Assembly (NCBI GenBank): GCA_011391155.1
Contig: JAABRA010000110.1
Location: 1-64,000, forward strand
Direction of reading: 5' to 3'
DNA: 64,000 bases
Source of the DNA: Burkholderiales bacterium
GTDB taxonomy: Bacteria; Pseudomonadota; Gammaproteobacteria; Burkholderiales; Burkholderiaceae_C
Position numbers and translations under genes: made by a program. The notes under the pieces are model-generated. The model made no database searches. It saw nothing but the letters and a program-made list of their open reading frames with translations, and had not been told where the DNA came from. Positions 51,181 to 60,283 of this stretch are shown in pieces; positions within the stretch are counted from its first letter, which is position 1; each line of letters starts with the position of its first letter.

Positions 51181-51194
51181 AGCTCGCAGATCTG

Positions 51195-51446
51195 TCAGAC
51201 GGCCTTGGCAGCCGCCTGGTTGATCAGGCGTTCCACCGTGGGGGACGCCTGGGCGCCGACGCCCTTCCAGTAGGTCAGGCGGTCCTGCGCGATACGCAGG
51301 CTCTCTTCGCCGCCTCTGGCGATCGGGTTGTAGAAACCAATGCGCTCGATGAACCGACCGTCACGGCGCTCGCGCTTGTCGGTCACGACGATATTGAAAA
51401 AGGGTCGGCCTTTGGAGCCGCCGCGGGAGAGTCGAATCACAACCAT
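51195..51446 (-). CDS. rpsP: 30S ribosomal protein S16
   Basis: This 83-residue S16 has [34 protein letters not shown] and [16 protein letters not shown]. It is the first gene of the operon; a TATAAT-type -10 lies about 85 bp upstream. Confidence 0.97.
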   Translation of the reverse strand: MVVIRLSRGGSKGRPFFNIVVTDKRERRDGRFIERIGFYNPIARGGEESLRIAQDRLTYWKGVGAQASPTVERLINQAAAKAV

Positions 51447-51532
51447 GATTTATCCTGTGGGTGGTTAATGTGTTTTCAGCGTTGAGACACGCGACATGGC
51501 CACCCGGCCAGCGACACACTGAAAAGCTTTCC

Positions 51533-51538
51533 ATTATA
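51533..51538 (-). promoter_or_regulatory. Candidate -10 element for the rpsP operon
   Basis: A perfect TATAAT lies on the minus strand about 85 bp before the rpsP ATG. No good -35 was found at the usual distance, which would fall inside the start of the divergent GNAT gene. Confidence 0.4.
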
Positions 51539-51553
51539 TCGCCAACTACTCCT

Positions 51554-52075
51554 ATGCTCCTCATCCGCCCTGCCCGCGACAAAGATATCGCCGCAATCAC
51601 CGCCATCTATGTCCACCATGTGCTTCACGGAACAGGCACATTCGAAATGGATCCACCCTCAGAATCCGAGATGGCCAGCCGCCGCGCCGACGTGCTGGCC
51701 CGGGGTCTGCCATGGCTCGTCGCCGAGGACAAGGGCCAAATTGCCGGATTCGCCTATTGCAACTGGTTCAAACCGCGCCCCGCCTACCGCTTTTCAGCTG
51801 AAGACTCGATCTACCTTGCCCCGCACGCCAAAGGTCAGGGATTGGGACGAATGCTGCTGGCGGAACTGGCGCTGCACGCTGAGCGCGCCGGTGTGCGCAA
51901 ATTGATCGCCGTCATCGGCGACTCGGCAAACACCGGATCCATTGGCGTTCATCGCACAACGGGATTTGTGCATGTCGGCGTGCTCGCCTCGTGTGGCTGG
52001 AAATTTGACAAATGGCTGGACGTGGTCCTGATGGAAAAGTCGCTTGGGCTCGGTGATTTGACTTCGCCGCAATAA
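51554..52075 (+). CDS. GNAT-family N-acetyltransferase (phosphinothricin/amino-acid acetyltransferase-like)
   Basis: This is a 173-residue GNAT enzyme: IRPARDKDIAAITAIYVHHV at the N-terminus, WLVAEDKGQIAGFAYCNWFK, the acetyl-CoA binding loop HAKGQGLGRMLL and GSIGVHRTTGFVHVGVLASC. This pattern is that of the Pat/YncA group, which acetylates phosphinothricin, methionine sulfone or similar amines; the native substrate is unknown. ATG chosen at the conserved N-terminus. The TM2 protein gene begins 8 bp downstream. Confidence 0.88.
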   Translation: MLLIRPARDKDIAAITAIYVHHVLHGTGTFEMDPPSESEMASRRADVLARGLPWLVAEDKGQIAGFAYCNWFKPRPAYRFSAEDSIYLAPHAKGQGLGRMLLAELALHAERAGVRKLIAVIGDSANTGSIGVHRTTGFVHVGVLASCGWKFDKWLDVVLMEKSLGLGDLTSPQ

Positions 52076-52083
52076 TCGCGGCC

Positions 52084-52530
52084 ATGAAAAACAAAACAAC
52101 TGCAGCGTGGCTGGCATTTCTGGGGGGCCCCCTGGGTCTGCACCGCTTTTACCTGCATGGCCTGGGAGACTGGATGGGATGGCTGTTGTCGATTCCAACG
52201 GCGCTCGGACTCCATGGCATCCAGCGCGTCCAGGAACTGGGTCAGGACGATCCGCTCAGCTGGCTATTGGTGCCCTTGCTGGGCTTCACCATTGCCGGGT
52301 GCGCGCTCCAGGCCATCGTGTACGGTTTGATGACCCCGGAGAAGTGGAATGCCCGTTTCAACCCTCGCGCGGCCGCCGATTCAACCTCGGGCGAGACGCA
52401 CTGGCTGACGATCGGCGCAATCGTGCTGTCGTTGCTGATTGGCACCACCATCCTGATGGCCAGCATTGTCTTCAGCTTCCAGCGCTACTTTGAGCATCAG
52501 ATTGCGGAGGCTCGCAAGATATCGCAGTGA
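52084..52530 (+). CDS. TM2-domain membrane protein
   Basis: This 148-residue protein starts with the TM2 motif (TTAAWLAFLGGPLGLHRFYL, GDWMGWLLSIPTALGL), then has two more hydrophobic segments (LLVPLLGFTIAGCALQAIVY and IGAIVLSLLIGTTILMASIV). Function is unknown. It is co-transcribed with the GNAT gene. Confidence 0.85.
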   Translation: MKNKTTAAWLAFLGGPLGLHRFYLHGLGDWMGWLLSIPTALGLHGIQRVQELGQDDPLSWLLVPLLGFTIAGCALQAIVYGLMTPEKWNARFNPRAAADSTSGETHWLTIGAIVLSLLIGTTILMASIVFSFQRYFEHQIAEARKISQ

Positions 52531-52590
52531 GCTTGAGCATCACGGGGCCATGCCGGTCGTCGGCACTCATCGAACATGCTCAGAACCGGA

Positions 52591-53601
52591 TCAGAACAAA
52601 TTCAGGCTGACCCAGTAGGCAATCGCCGCAACAAAAGCGCTGGCCGGAATGGTGAAAATCCAGGCCCAGATGATGTTGCCGGCCACTCCCCAGCGCACCG
52701 CACTGGCGCGGTGGACTGAGCCGACGCCGACGATGGCGCCCGTGATAGTGTGGGTGGTGGACACCGGAATGCCCAGAGCCGTGGCGAGAAACAGCGTCAG
52801 GGCGCCACCGGTTTCGGCACAAAAGCCGCCGACCGGCTTGAGCTTGGTGATTTTTTGACCCATGGTCTTGACGATGCGCCAGCCGCCGAACATGGTGCCG
52901 GCGCCGATGGCCATGTAGCAGCTGACGATGACCCAGGTGGGTGGCGACTTGTCGGCCGCAGCCGTATACCCCGTGGCGATCAGCAGCATCCAGATGATTC
53001 CGATGGTCTTCTGGGCGTCGTTGCCGCCATGCCCCAGGCTGTAGGCGCCCGCCGAGACCAGTTGGAGGCGGCGAAACCACTTGTCCACGCGAGACGGACG
53101 GCTGCGCCGGAAGATCCAGGCCACGACCACCATCATCATCGAACCGAGCAGAAAGCCCAGAAAAGGTGACACAAAGATGAAGGCCACGGTCTTGAGGATG
53201 CCGCCCGCGACCAGCGAAGCCGCGCCGCCCTTGGCGATCACCGCGCCCACGATACCGCCAATCAGCGCATGGGATGAGCTGCTGGGAATGCCGTAATACC
53301 AGGTCAGCAGGTTCCAGGTGATGGCGCCCAGTAGCGCGCCGAACACCACATGGGTGTCCACCACGCCGGGGTGCACGATGCCCTTTCCGACGGTCGCCGC
53401 CACGCTCAACTGAAATACAAAGATGGCGACCACGTTGAAGAACGCCGCAAAAAGAACGGCCTGCCCGGGTTTGAGAACTCCCGTGGATACCACGGTGGCA
53501 ATGGAGTTGGCCGCGTCATGAAACCCGTTCATGAAGTCAAACAGAATGGCCAGAACGACCAGAAGAATCACCACCCACAGAGCCGCTTGTACGGTTTCCA
53601 T
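52591..53601 (-). CDS. Low-affinity inorganic phosphate transporter (Pit family)
   Basis: This 336-residue PiT-family permease has the duplicated signature: FDFMNGFHDAANSIATVVST in the N-terminal half and SLGHGGNDAQKTIGIIWMLL in the C-terminal half, with about nine hydrophobic helices. It co-transports phosphate (as metal phosphate) with protons. ATG chosen at the first helix; the frame upstream has no homology. The DUF47 gene ends 20 bp upstream, the usual pairing. A PhoB-box-like site before DUF47 suggests phosphate regulation. Confidence 0.93.
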   Translation of the reverse strand: METVQAALWVVILLVVLAILFDFMNGFHDAANSIATVVSTGVLKPGQAVLFAAFFNVVAIFVFQLSVAATVGKGIVHPGVVDTHVVFGALLGAITWNLLTWYYGIPSSSSHALIGGIVGAVIAKGGAASLVAGGILKTVAFIFVSPFLGFLLGSMMMVVVAWIFRRSRPSRVDKWFRRLQLVSAGAYSLGHGGNDAQKTIGIIWMLLIATGYTAAADKSPPTWVIVSCYMAIGAGTMFGGWRIVKTMGQKITKLKPVGGFCAETGGALTLFLATALGIPVSTTHTITGAIVGVGSVHRASAVRWGVAGNIIWAWIFTIPASAFVAAIAYWVSLNLF

Positions 53602-53621
53602 CGTGCCTGCCCCGCGCCCGG

Positions 53622-54269
53622 TCAGGAATTTTCGAGGATGATGCCCTCGATCACATTGGCCACGTCCTCGCACTTGTCGGTGATGGTCTCCAGCAGCTCA
53701 TAAATGGCCTTGAGCTTGATGACCTCGCGTACGTCGGGCTCTTCGCGAAACAGCTTGCTCATGGCACTGCGCATCACGCGGTCCGCGTCGCTTTCGAGCC
53801 GGTCGATTTCTTCACAGGTCTTGAGCGCCGCCTCGGCGGTCGACGGATCCGCAATCTTGCTCAGCAACTTGACTGCATCACGAACGCGCTCGCAACACTT
53901 GACGCTGAGATCGGTCAGACGGGTGATCTCCTCGGTCATGTGGTGGATGTCGTACAAGGCCATCGTTTCAGCAGAGTCCTGAATCAAGTCCGCCACATCG
54001 TCCATGGTGTTGATCAAGGTATGAATCTGCTCGCGATCGATCGGGGTGATGAAGGTCCGGTGGATGGCCTTGTTCACGTCCTGCGTCACGCGATCGGCCG
54101 CCCGCTCGGCATTGTCCACGTCCTGGTTGTACTTTTCCCGGAGATGCAGGTCGTTGTAGTTCGCCACCAGCTTTGAAAATGCGTGCGCCGCCTCAACGAT
54201 GCGGTCTGCGTGCTGGTTGAACATCTCGAAATAATTGCCTTCTCGCGGCAAAAATTTGCCAAACACCAT
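53622..54269 (-). CDS. DUF47 (PhoU-like) Pit accessory protein
   Basis: This 215-residue helical protein of the DUF47/YkaA family (PhoU fold) contains FGKFLPREGNYFEMFNQHAD, ADRVTQDVNKAIHRTFITPI, DREQIHTLINTMDDVADLIQ and LETITDKCEDVANVIEGIIL. Members modulate the adjacent Pit transporter. It is the first gene of the two-gene operon. Start ATG; GGAG at 54276-54279. Confidence 0.92.
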   Translation of the reverse strand: MVFGKFLPREGNYFEMFNQHADRIVEAAHAFSKLVANYNDLHLREKYNQDVDNAERAADRVTQDVNKAIHRTFITPIDREQIHTLINTMDDVADLIQDSAETMALYDIHHMTEEITRLTDLSVKCCERVRDAVKLLSKIADPSTAEAALKTCEEIDRLESDADRVMRSAMSKLFREEPDVREVIKLKAIYELLETITDKCEDVANVIEGIILENS

Positions 54270-54305
54270 GGCGGACTCCTGGATGGGAATGAAAATGTCA
54301 GAATT

Positions 54306-54323
54306 TTGACATTTTTATGACAT
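54306..54323 (-). promoter_or_regulatory. PhoB-box-like direct repeat before DUF47-pit
   Basis: On the minus strand, ATGTCAT-AAAA-ATGTCAA gives two 7-bp repeats separated by 4 bp, the layout of the Pho box (CTGTCAT-N4-CTGTCAC). It ends 37 bp before the DUF47 ATG. A third, inverted TGACAT follows nearer the gene. Confidence 0.65.
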
Positions 54324-54365
54324 GCGCTAGTCTAACCGCCGCCTCCAGTGAAATCGGGGTTGCGA

Positions 54366-54848
54366 TCACGAGCCAAGGTCGTGAAACACGGAGATATCCT
54401 GCCCGTGGATCGCCGCGAGATGCGCAGCATCCACCCGGTCCGGCGCAATTTCAGCCAGCGGGATCAGCACAAAGGCGCGCTCCATCATGCGCGGGTGCGG
54501 CAATGTCAGCTGGGAGCTGACAACGCACGCGCTTCCGTACAACAGGAGGTCCAGATCCAGCGTTCGTGGCGCATTGGGATAGGGGCGCACCCGCCCGGCG
54601 GTCAGCTCCAGCTGCTGAAGCGCAACCAGCAAATCGGGCGCACTGAGTCGGGTGCTGATTTCCACCACCGCATTGATGAAGTCCGGACCAGAAGCCTGGT
54701 ACGGCGCCGATCGGTACAAGCGTGAGCGGCAGGTCACCCGGGTACCGACCAGTCGATCCAGATCGCTCATCGCCGTGATCACGCAAGCCGCAGCGTCTCC
54801 CAGATTGGCGCCAAGGCCCACAAAGGCGACAACCGCCTCGCGCGACAC
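54366..54848 (-). CDS. folK: 2-amino-4-hydroxy-6-hydroxymethyldihydropteridine diphosphokinase
   Basis: This 160-residue HPPK transfers pyrophosphate from ATP in folate synthesis. Signature: VAFVGLGANLGD, SRLYRSAPYQASGPDFINAV, NAPRTLDLDLLLYG and LTLPHPRMMERAFVLIPL. Start is GTG. It follows pcnB by 8 bp as the last gene of the hda operon, the arrangement seen in many beta- and gammaproteobacteria. Confidence 0.95.
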   Translation of the reverse strand: MSREAVVAFVGLGANLGDAAACVITAMSDLDRLVGTRVTCRSRLYRSAPYQASGPDFINAVVEISTRLSAPDLLVALQQLELTAGRVRPYPNAPRTLDLDLLLYGSACVVSSQLTLPHPRMMERAFVLIPLAEIAPDRVDAAHLAAIHGQDISVFHDLGS

Positions 54849-54856
54849 AGCCGCGC

Positions 54857-56479
54857 TTACCCGGCCAAGGGCGACGGGCCGCTGCCCGCATCACCGCCGC
54901 CGGAGGGCTTGCGGCGACGGCGACGGCGCTTCTTGGCGCCCTCGGCATCCGGGCCGCCGGCCTCGCCACTGAAACGCTCCGCAGGCGCACCCGGCGCGCC
55001 TGCCGTCTCATGCTCCGGCTCGCCTGGGCGTGCCATGGTTCGCCCCGGGTCGGGATTGCCGCCCGGCCCCGCCACCGGCGGTGCTCGGTGCACCCGCGGC
55101 GCGCGGGCCGTCTTATGCTGTTCTGCCTTGACCTGGAACACCAGGTCTTCGCGCGTGGCATCGTCGGCCATGCTGAACTCCTGCCACCAGTCGGCCAGAA
55201 CCACGTCGACCTCGCCAATTTCCGCCCGAAGGCGCATGAAATCGAAAGCCGCGCGGAACCTGGGCTGTTCCACCAGGCCAAACGGCGTGCTGCCGACGCG
55301 CTTCTCAAAGCGCGGCTGTATCATCCAGATTTCGCGCATGTCGCCGGCCAACTTGCCGCGGCCGGACACATCGCCAATGCGGGCATCGAATACCTCGTCA
55401 ATAGCGTCCTGTAATGCCGGATGGGCGTGTTCACGACGCGCCAGCCGTCGGGCCCAGCCGTCACGCACGTCGGCCCACAGCACGCAGGCCAGCAGGAAGC
55501 TCGGAGCCACCGGCTTTTCCTCGCCGACCCGACGGTCTGTGTCCTGCAGGGCGGCGTTGACAAACGGGGTATCCGCCCGCTCCACCACGACGTCGAGCAG
55601 CGGGTAGATGCCGCGCAGACCGAGCTTTCTGAGTTGCTCGATGCTCGCCAGGGCATGGCCGGTCTGCAGCAACTTGAGCATTTCGTCAAACAGGCGGCTT
55701 TGCGGCACATCGGCCAGCAGGGCCTGCGATTCAGCCAGTGGTTTGGCGGTTTTCGGGTCCAGCGTGAAGCCCAGCGGACTTAACTTGGCAGCGAATCGCA
55801 CGGCGCGGATGATGCGTACGGGATCTTCCCGGTAGCGAGCGGTGGCGTCGCCGATCATGCGCAGCGTGCGCTTCTTCGCGTCCTGCAGGCCTTTATGGTA
55901 ATCCACCACGATCTGCGTCTCGGGGTCGTAATACATCGCATTGATGGTGAAATCACGCCGCACCGCGTCTTCTTCCTGCGGCCCCCACACGTTGTCCCGC
56001 AGCACCCGTCCGGTGGAGTCCACGGCGTGCTTCATGCCCGCCAGCTCACTGCGGCTGGTTTTCTCGTTGCCGGCCACTTGCTCCGCCGCGGCGTTGTCCA
56101 TGTAAGCGCGGAAGGTCGATACCTCGATCACCTCATGCTCGCGCCCACGACCAAAGACCACATGCACGATGCGAAAGCGCCGCCCGATGATGAAGGCGCG
56201 GCGAAACAGTCCCTTGACCTGCTCGGGGGTGGCGTTGGTGGCCACGTCAAAGTCCTTCGGACGCAACCCGACCAACAGATCGCGCACAGCGCCGCCGACG
56301 ATGTAGGCTTCAAAACCGCCCTGCTTGAGGGTGCGCACGACATTGAGGGCGCGCTCATCCACGAGTGTGGGGTCGATACCGTGTGTGTCGACGCCGACTT
56401 CCTCACGTTTGCCCAACTTGGGCTTGCCCCCGCCAGAGGGGGTTTTACCCAGCAGTTTGTTGATGAATTTCTTGATCAT
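54857..56479 (-). CDS. pcnB: Poly(A) polymerase PcnB
   Basis: This 540-residue class II nucleotidyltransferase adds 3' poly(A) tails and thereby controls RNA decay and plasmid copy number. The head has GGFEAYIVGGAVRDLLVGLR and the acidic pair in KDFDVATNA. RRDFTINAMYYDPET and EDPVRIIRAVRFAAKL follow. The C-terminus (about 450-540) is a long disordered Pro/Gly/Arg tail ending in KKRRRRRRKPSGGG. A classical PAP rather than a CCA enzyme is indicated by length, the tail and the genomic context with folK. ATG start. Confidence 0.93.
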   Translation of the reverse strand: MIKKFINKLLGKTPSGGGKPKLGKREEVGVDTHGIDPTLVDERALNVVRTLKQGGFEAYIVGGAVRDLLVGLRPKDFDVATNATPEQVKGLFRRAFIIGRRFRIVHVVFGRGREHEVIEVSTFRAYMDNAAAEQVAGNEKTSRSELAGMKHAVDSTGRVLRDNVWGPQEEDAVRRDFTINAMYYDPETQIVVDYHKGLQDAKKRTLRMIGDATARYREDPVRIIRAVRFAAKLSPLGFTLDPKTAKPLAESQALLADVPQSRLFDEMLKLLQTGHALASIEQLRKLGLRGIYPLLDVVVERADTPFVNAALQDTDRRVGEEKPVAPSFLLACVLWADVRDGWARRLARREHAHPALQDAIDEVFDARIGDVSGRGKLAGDMREIWMIQPRFEKRVGSTPFGLVEQPRFRAAFDFMRLRAEIGEVDVVLADWWQEFSMADDATREDLVFQVKAEQHKTARAPRVHRAPPVAGPGGNPDPGRTMARPGEPEHETAGAPGAPAERFSGEAGGPDAEGAKKRRRRRRKPSGGGDAGSGPSPLAG

Positions 56480-56503
56480 GCGAAATAGGAACTTGAGGAA
56501 CGA

Positions 56504-57220
56504 CTACGGCTGAAGGGCAGCCGGGACGGTCTCAGGGTGGGGGGGGAACAGGTCCAGTATGCGCCAACCACGCTCCGTGGCAATGGTGCGAAGCCATGGA
56601 TCGGGATTGGTCGCAACCGGGTGATCGGCTCTTTCGAGCAGCGGGAGATCGTTGATGGAGTCGGAGTAAAAGGTGATGTCCACGCTGTCCCATTCCAGGT
56701 TTCGGGAGAACAGCCATTCGGAAACCCGTGTGACCTTTCCCACCCGAAACGAAGGCGTGCCCCGTATCTCTCCGGTGATCCAGCCGTCCGGGCCCCGTTC
56801 GAGGTCCACGGCGATGAGCTCTGATACGCCAAACGCATCGGCAATCGGGCGAGTGACAAATTCATTGGTGGCAGTGACGATCACCACGGTGTCGCCCGCG
56901 GCCTGGTGCTGTCGAACCAGCGCCAGGGCTCGCGCCGTCAGGTTGGGCTGGACCACCTCGCGCATGAAGCGGGCATGCGCCGCGGTCGCCAGGGTTGAGC
57001 CCTGCAAGCGCACTGCCTGGGTGGCGAAGCGTACGTAGTCGTGGATGTCCAGTGTCCCGGCCTGGTAGTGGGCAAAAAAATCATCGTTCTTCTGCCGGAA
57101 GACGTGGGGATCGGTCCAGCCGATATCCGTCGTGAATACACCCCAAGCGTAATCGGAATCGATAGGCAGCAAGGTATGGTCAAGATCGAACAGCGCCAGA
57201 TTCAATTTTTTCGATGTCAC
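56504..57220 (-). CDS. HAD-IB family phosphatase (SerB-like)
   Basis: This 238-residue haloacid dehalogenase-type phosphatase has motif I LALFDLDHTLLPIDSD, motif II VVIVTATNEFVTRPI, and motif IV YSDSINDLPLLERAD, as in the HAD-IB (phosphoserine phosphatase-like) subgroup. Substrate unknown. The start GTG overlaps the hda stop as GTGA. The hda-HAD-pcnB order is common in Burkholderiales. Confidence 0.9.
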   Translation of the reverse strand: MTSKKLNLALFDLDHTLLPIDSDYAWGVFTTDIGWTDPHVFRQKNDDFFAHYQAGTLDIHDYVRFATQAVRLQGSTLATAAHARFMREVVQPNLTARALALVRQHQAAGDTVVIVTATNEFVTRPIADAFGVSELIAVDLERGPDGWITGEIRGTPSFRVGKVTRVSEWLFSRNLEWDSVDITFYSDSINDLPLLERADHPVATNPDPWLRTIATERGWRILDLFPPHPETVPAALQP

Positions 57221-57903
57221 TCGTTCTCCAGCATGGCCTTGATGAGGGGAATGGTGATGGCGCGTTGCGTCTGCAGTGCATAACTATCAAGATGATCGAG
57301 CAACTGGATCAGGCTGCCGAGGTCACGCGAGAACCGGTTCAAGATGAAATCCACCACCTCGTCGCGCATGAACACTCCCCGCGCATCTGCCTGTTGGCGC
57401 AGCACAGCCCGCCGCTCAGGCTCGCCAAGCAGTTGCAAGGAAAACAGGTGCCCCCAGCCCAGGCGCGTTCGCAGATCCTCGCGCAGTTTCAAATCGGCGG
57501 GAGCCCGTTCGCCTGCGGCCAGGACCCAGAGCGGTTGCCCGGATTTGGGCGTCATGGCATTGACAAACCAGTTGAACGCGGCCTGTTGCTGAACCGCTGT
57601 ATATAGATGGACATCGTCCAGCAAGACCGCGGCCCAGGCTTCGTTGAAATCAGGGGGCTCCTGGACTGACGCATCCAGCCAGCCTGCCGTTGCGCCCTGC
57701 TCGCGCAAGGCCTCGCGCACCCCTTTCAGCAGATGCGTCTTGCCACTGCCGCTGGTCCCCCAAAGGTAGGTGGGCACGGGCGATCGTGTCGGGCTTTCCG
57801 TCCACATCTGGAGGTGCCGTAGCGCGGCCTCATTCGGGCCGGCGAAAAAACCGGCCAGCGTCGGCCCTGAGGCCAGCCCGAGATCCAGGGCAATCTGTTT
57901 CAT
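57217..57903 (-). CDS. hda: DnaA regulatory inactivator Hda
   Basis: This 228-residue AAA+ protein has the DnaA ATPase module without the DNA-binding domain IV. The N-terminus QIALDLGL is a beta-clamp binding motif. Walker A is GTSGSGKTHLLKG, Walker B AAVLLDDVHLY, and sensor-2 region RFSRDLGSLIQLLDHLD. With the loaded sliding clamp it hydrolyses DnaA-ATP to prevent re-initiation. ATG chosen at the clamp motif; a longer frame upstream is unrelated. First gene of the operon to folK, divergent from purM. Confidence 0.93.
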   Translation of the reverse strand: MKQIALDLGLASGPTLAGFFAGPNEAALRHLQMWTESPTRSPVPTYLWGTSGSGKTHLLKGVREALREQGATAGWLDASVQEPPDFNEAWAAVLLDDVHLYTAVQQQAAFNWFVNAMTPKSGQPLWVLAAGERAPADLKLREDLRTRLGWGHLFSLQLLGEPERRAVLRQQADARGVFMRDEVVDFILNRFSRDLGSLIQLLDHLDSYALQTQRAITIPLIKAMLENE

Positions 57904-58177
57904 GCGGGTACGATCCTGCGGCCGATCGGGGAGACGGTCGTGGGGCTGCGCGCTCCTGACGTCGACGGTAAAAGTACCGCGTTGGCAACGGTCGGACCGG
58001 CCGGGACGGGCCGGCAGGGCCAAACGGGACACGGCCGGGTTTGAAGTTGGAAACAAGCAGTATTCAAGGGATACGGGAGGAATAAAGGGGCAAACCCTTA
58101 AAATCAGACACAAATTTTAGTCCGCTTGCTCGATCGAGCCTGACTTCCCCCTTTATTCGCCCCCACTGGTCCGCCCG

Positions 58178-59221
58178 ATGATGCAAAACACCCCCCCTTC
58201 TCCACTCAGCTACAAAGACGCCGGCGTGGACATTGACGCAGGCGACGCGTTGGTTGAACGCATCAAACCCCTGGCCCGAAAAACCATGCGCGAAGGCGTG
58301 CTGGCCGGCATTGGCGGCTTTGGCGCACTGTTTGAAGTGCCCAAGCGCTACCGGGAACCGGTGCTGGTCAGCGGCACCGACGGCGTGGGCACCAAGCTCA
58401 AGCTGGCCTTCGAGTGGAGCATGCATGACACCGTGGGTATCGATCTGGTCGCCATGAGCGTCAACGATGTGCTGGTGCAGGGCGCCGAGCCCCTGTTCTT
58501 CCTGGATTACTTCGCCTGCGGCAAGCTGGATGTCGACACGGCCGCAGCCGTGATTGGGGGCATCGCCCGCGGCTGCGAGCTGTCCGGCTGCGCCCTGATT
58601 GGCGGCGAAACCGCCGAGATGCCCGGCATGTATCCGGCTGGCGAGTACGACCTCGCCGGCTTTGCCGTCGGTGCCGTTGAAAAATCGAGAATCCTCACGG
58701 GTGCGAACGTGGTACCCGGCGACGTGGTGCTGGGGCTGGCCTCCAGCGGCGTACATTCCAACGGATTCAGCCTGGTGCGAAAGTGCATCGAGCGCGCCAA
58801 CGCCACGCTGCCCGCCACACTGGACGGCAAGCCTTTCAGGCAGGCCATCATGGAACCGACCCGCCTATATGTAAAAAGCGTGTTGGCGGCGCTGGCTGAG
58901 CACCCCATCAAGGCCCTGGCTCACATTACCGGGGGAGGCCTGCTGGAAAATATTCCGCGTGTGCTGCCCGATGGCGCAGCCGCGCGCCTGCGCAAAGGCA
59001 GCTGGCCGCAAACTGAACTCTTTGCCTGGCTGCAGACTACCGCCGGCATTGACGACCTCGAAATGAACCGGACCTTCAACAATGGCATCGGCATGGTGGT
59101 GGTGATCGAGGCGGCCCATGCGGGCGCCTGCGCGGCCATGCTGGCCGCGGCGGGTGAGCAGGTCTTCGAGATCGGCGTGATCGCACCGCGCGGGGAAGGT
59201 GCGCCCGTGATCGTCGCCTGA
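58178..59221 (+). CDS. purM: Phosphoribosylformylglycinamidine cyclo-ligase (AIR synthetase)
   Basis: This 347-residue PurM catalyses the fifth step of purine synthesis, FGAM to AIR with ATP. It shows [71 protein letters not shown] and [17 protein letters not shown]. Start ATG (another ATG follows directly). It is divergent from hda across 274 bp and ends near the dispersed repeat. Confidence 0.97.
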   Translation: MMQNTPPSPLSYKDAGVDIDAGDALVERIKPLARKTMREGVLAGIGGFGALFEVPKRYREPVLVSGTDGVGTKLKLAFEWSMHDTVGIDLVAMSVNDVLVQGAEPLFFLDYFACGKLDVDTAAAVIGGIARGCELSGCALIGGETAEMPGMYPAGEYDLAGFAVGAVEKSRILTGANVVPGDVVLGLASSGVHSNGFSLVRKCIERANATLPATLDGKPFRQAIMEPTRLYVKSVLAALAEHPIKALAHITGGGLLENIPRVLPDGAAARLRKGSWPQTELFAWLQTTAGIDDLEMNRTFNNGIGMVVVIEAAHAGACAAMLAAAGEQVFEIGVIAPRGEGAPVIVA

Positions 59222-59230
59222 GCGTCAAAT

Positions 59231-59264
59231 AACTACATTAATAATAGCAAACAATGACCATTTT
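59231..59264 (-). repeat. Dispersed GGTCATT-GCTAT repeat, copy 3
   Basis: On the minus strand this reads aaaatggtcattgtttgcta followed by ttattaatgtagtt. It begins 9 bp after the purM stop. Its flank resembles the flanks of copies 1 and 2 (CCCAT upstream of the GGTCA core), so the element may be longer, about 70 bp. Confidence 0.65.
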
Positions 59265-59276
59265 AAGATGGGGAAA

Positions 59277-59322
59277 GCCCGATTTCATTTAAATATTCGC
59301 CGGTGGACGGGCTAAATCGGGC
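59277..59322. terminator. Inverted repeat between purM and the SirB1 gene
   Basis: GCCCGATTT and AAATCGGGC pair perfectly across a 28-nt loop between two converging genes. No T-run follows on the plus side; it could act as a bidirectional terminator or be part of the adjacent repeat element. Confidence 0.45.
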
Positions 59323-59352
59323 CAACGGGTTCCAGCTTCGTTCCGCTCAGGG

Positions 59353-60207
59353 TCAGCCGCGGTGCGCACCTCGAAGGTCCGCGAGTCGATCGGCGATGGC
59401 ATCACGATCCGCTTCCTCCGTGGCACGCACCAGATAGGTCTCCAGATCCTGCACGGCCCGCCCGGGATCACCCAGTTCGGCGTGCAGCAGGCCCCGGTCC
59501 CGGTATTCGGTCCAGGCTTCAGGCAAAAGCGCGATCAGGCGGTTCTGCACCGCCAGCATCCGGGGCCAGTCTTCCTGGGTTCGGTGGATTTCCTTGAGAT
59601 TGCGCAGCATGCGCGCAATGATGTCGCGCGGCGCGGCGGCCTGCAGATACAGACCCAGGGGCGCCTCGAATTCATCCATTGACCGGCCTGGCACCTTGAA
59701 AGGTTCCAGACGTTCGGCCAGTTCTTCACGGCTCAAGGATTGCCCGGTGAAGGGGTCCAGCACCACAAGACCCTTGGGCAGATGGACCTTCACCATGAAA
59801 TGGCCGGGAAACCCTACCCCTTGCACCGTCAGATCCAGCCCTTGCGCCAACTCCATCCAGAGTACCGCCAGTGAAATGGGAATTCCCCGGCGGGTGCGCA
59901 GCATGACGTTCAGATAGCTGTTGTCGGGGTCATGGTAATGGTTGACGTTGCCGCAGAAGGCCAGATCGCGGAAGAAGAACTGGTTGAGTGCGCGCAGCCG
60001 CTGCAACGGCGCCGTGTCGGCGGGCAGGCGGCGTTTCAGGCGCGACAGCAGCTGATCCACGTCGCCCAGCACCTGCTGGACATCGAGCTCGGGATATTCG
60101 TCCTGCGCAAGGCTCGCCGCGGCTTCCAGCAACGGGAAATGTTCATCGCTGCCGACCAGCGTGGCGAAATACTCCAGGGCGGTCGGGGTCGGAAAATTCA
60201 GGGACAT
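59353..60207 (-). CDS. SirB1-family protein (transglutaminase-like fold with TPR)
   Basis: This 284-residue protein has LNQFFFRDLAFCGNVNHYHD, LNVMLRTRRGIPISLAVLWM and GVGFPGHFMVKVHLPKGLVV, the conserved SirB1/DUF1978-like transglutaminase core with Cys and His candidates, followed by TPR-like helices (LLPEAWTEYRDRGLLHAELG, PGRAVQDLETYL). Biochemical activity is unknown. It lies downstream of murJ in the same direction after 76 bp. Confidence 0.88.
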   Translation of the reverse strand: MSLNFPTPTALEYFATLVGSDEHFPLLEAAASLAQDEYPELDVQQVLGDVDQLLSRLKRRLPADTAPLQRLRALNQFFFRDLAFCGNVNHYHDPDNSYLNVMLRTRRGIPISLAVLWMELAQGLDLTVQGVGFPGHFMVKVHLPKGLVVLDPFTGQSLSREELAERLEPFKVPGRSMDEFEAPLGLYLQAAAPRDIIARMLRNLKEIHRTQEDWPRMLAVQNRLIALLPEAWTEYRDRGLLHAELGDPGRAVQDLETYLVRATEEADRDAIADRLADLRGAHRG

Positions 60208-60283
60208 GACGGTTTTTAAGTGCCGCTGACACGGGCGTCAAGCGACCTGGCGTTCATCCCTGCCGACAACAGGCCTAAAGTCA

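Noticed and set aside
57904-58177. Purine riboswitch or PurR-type operator before purM
   Set aside because: No aptamer-like fold or palindromic operator could be recognised in the region.
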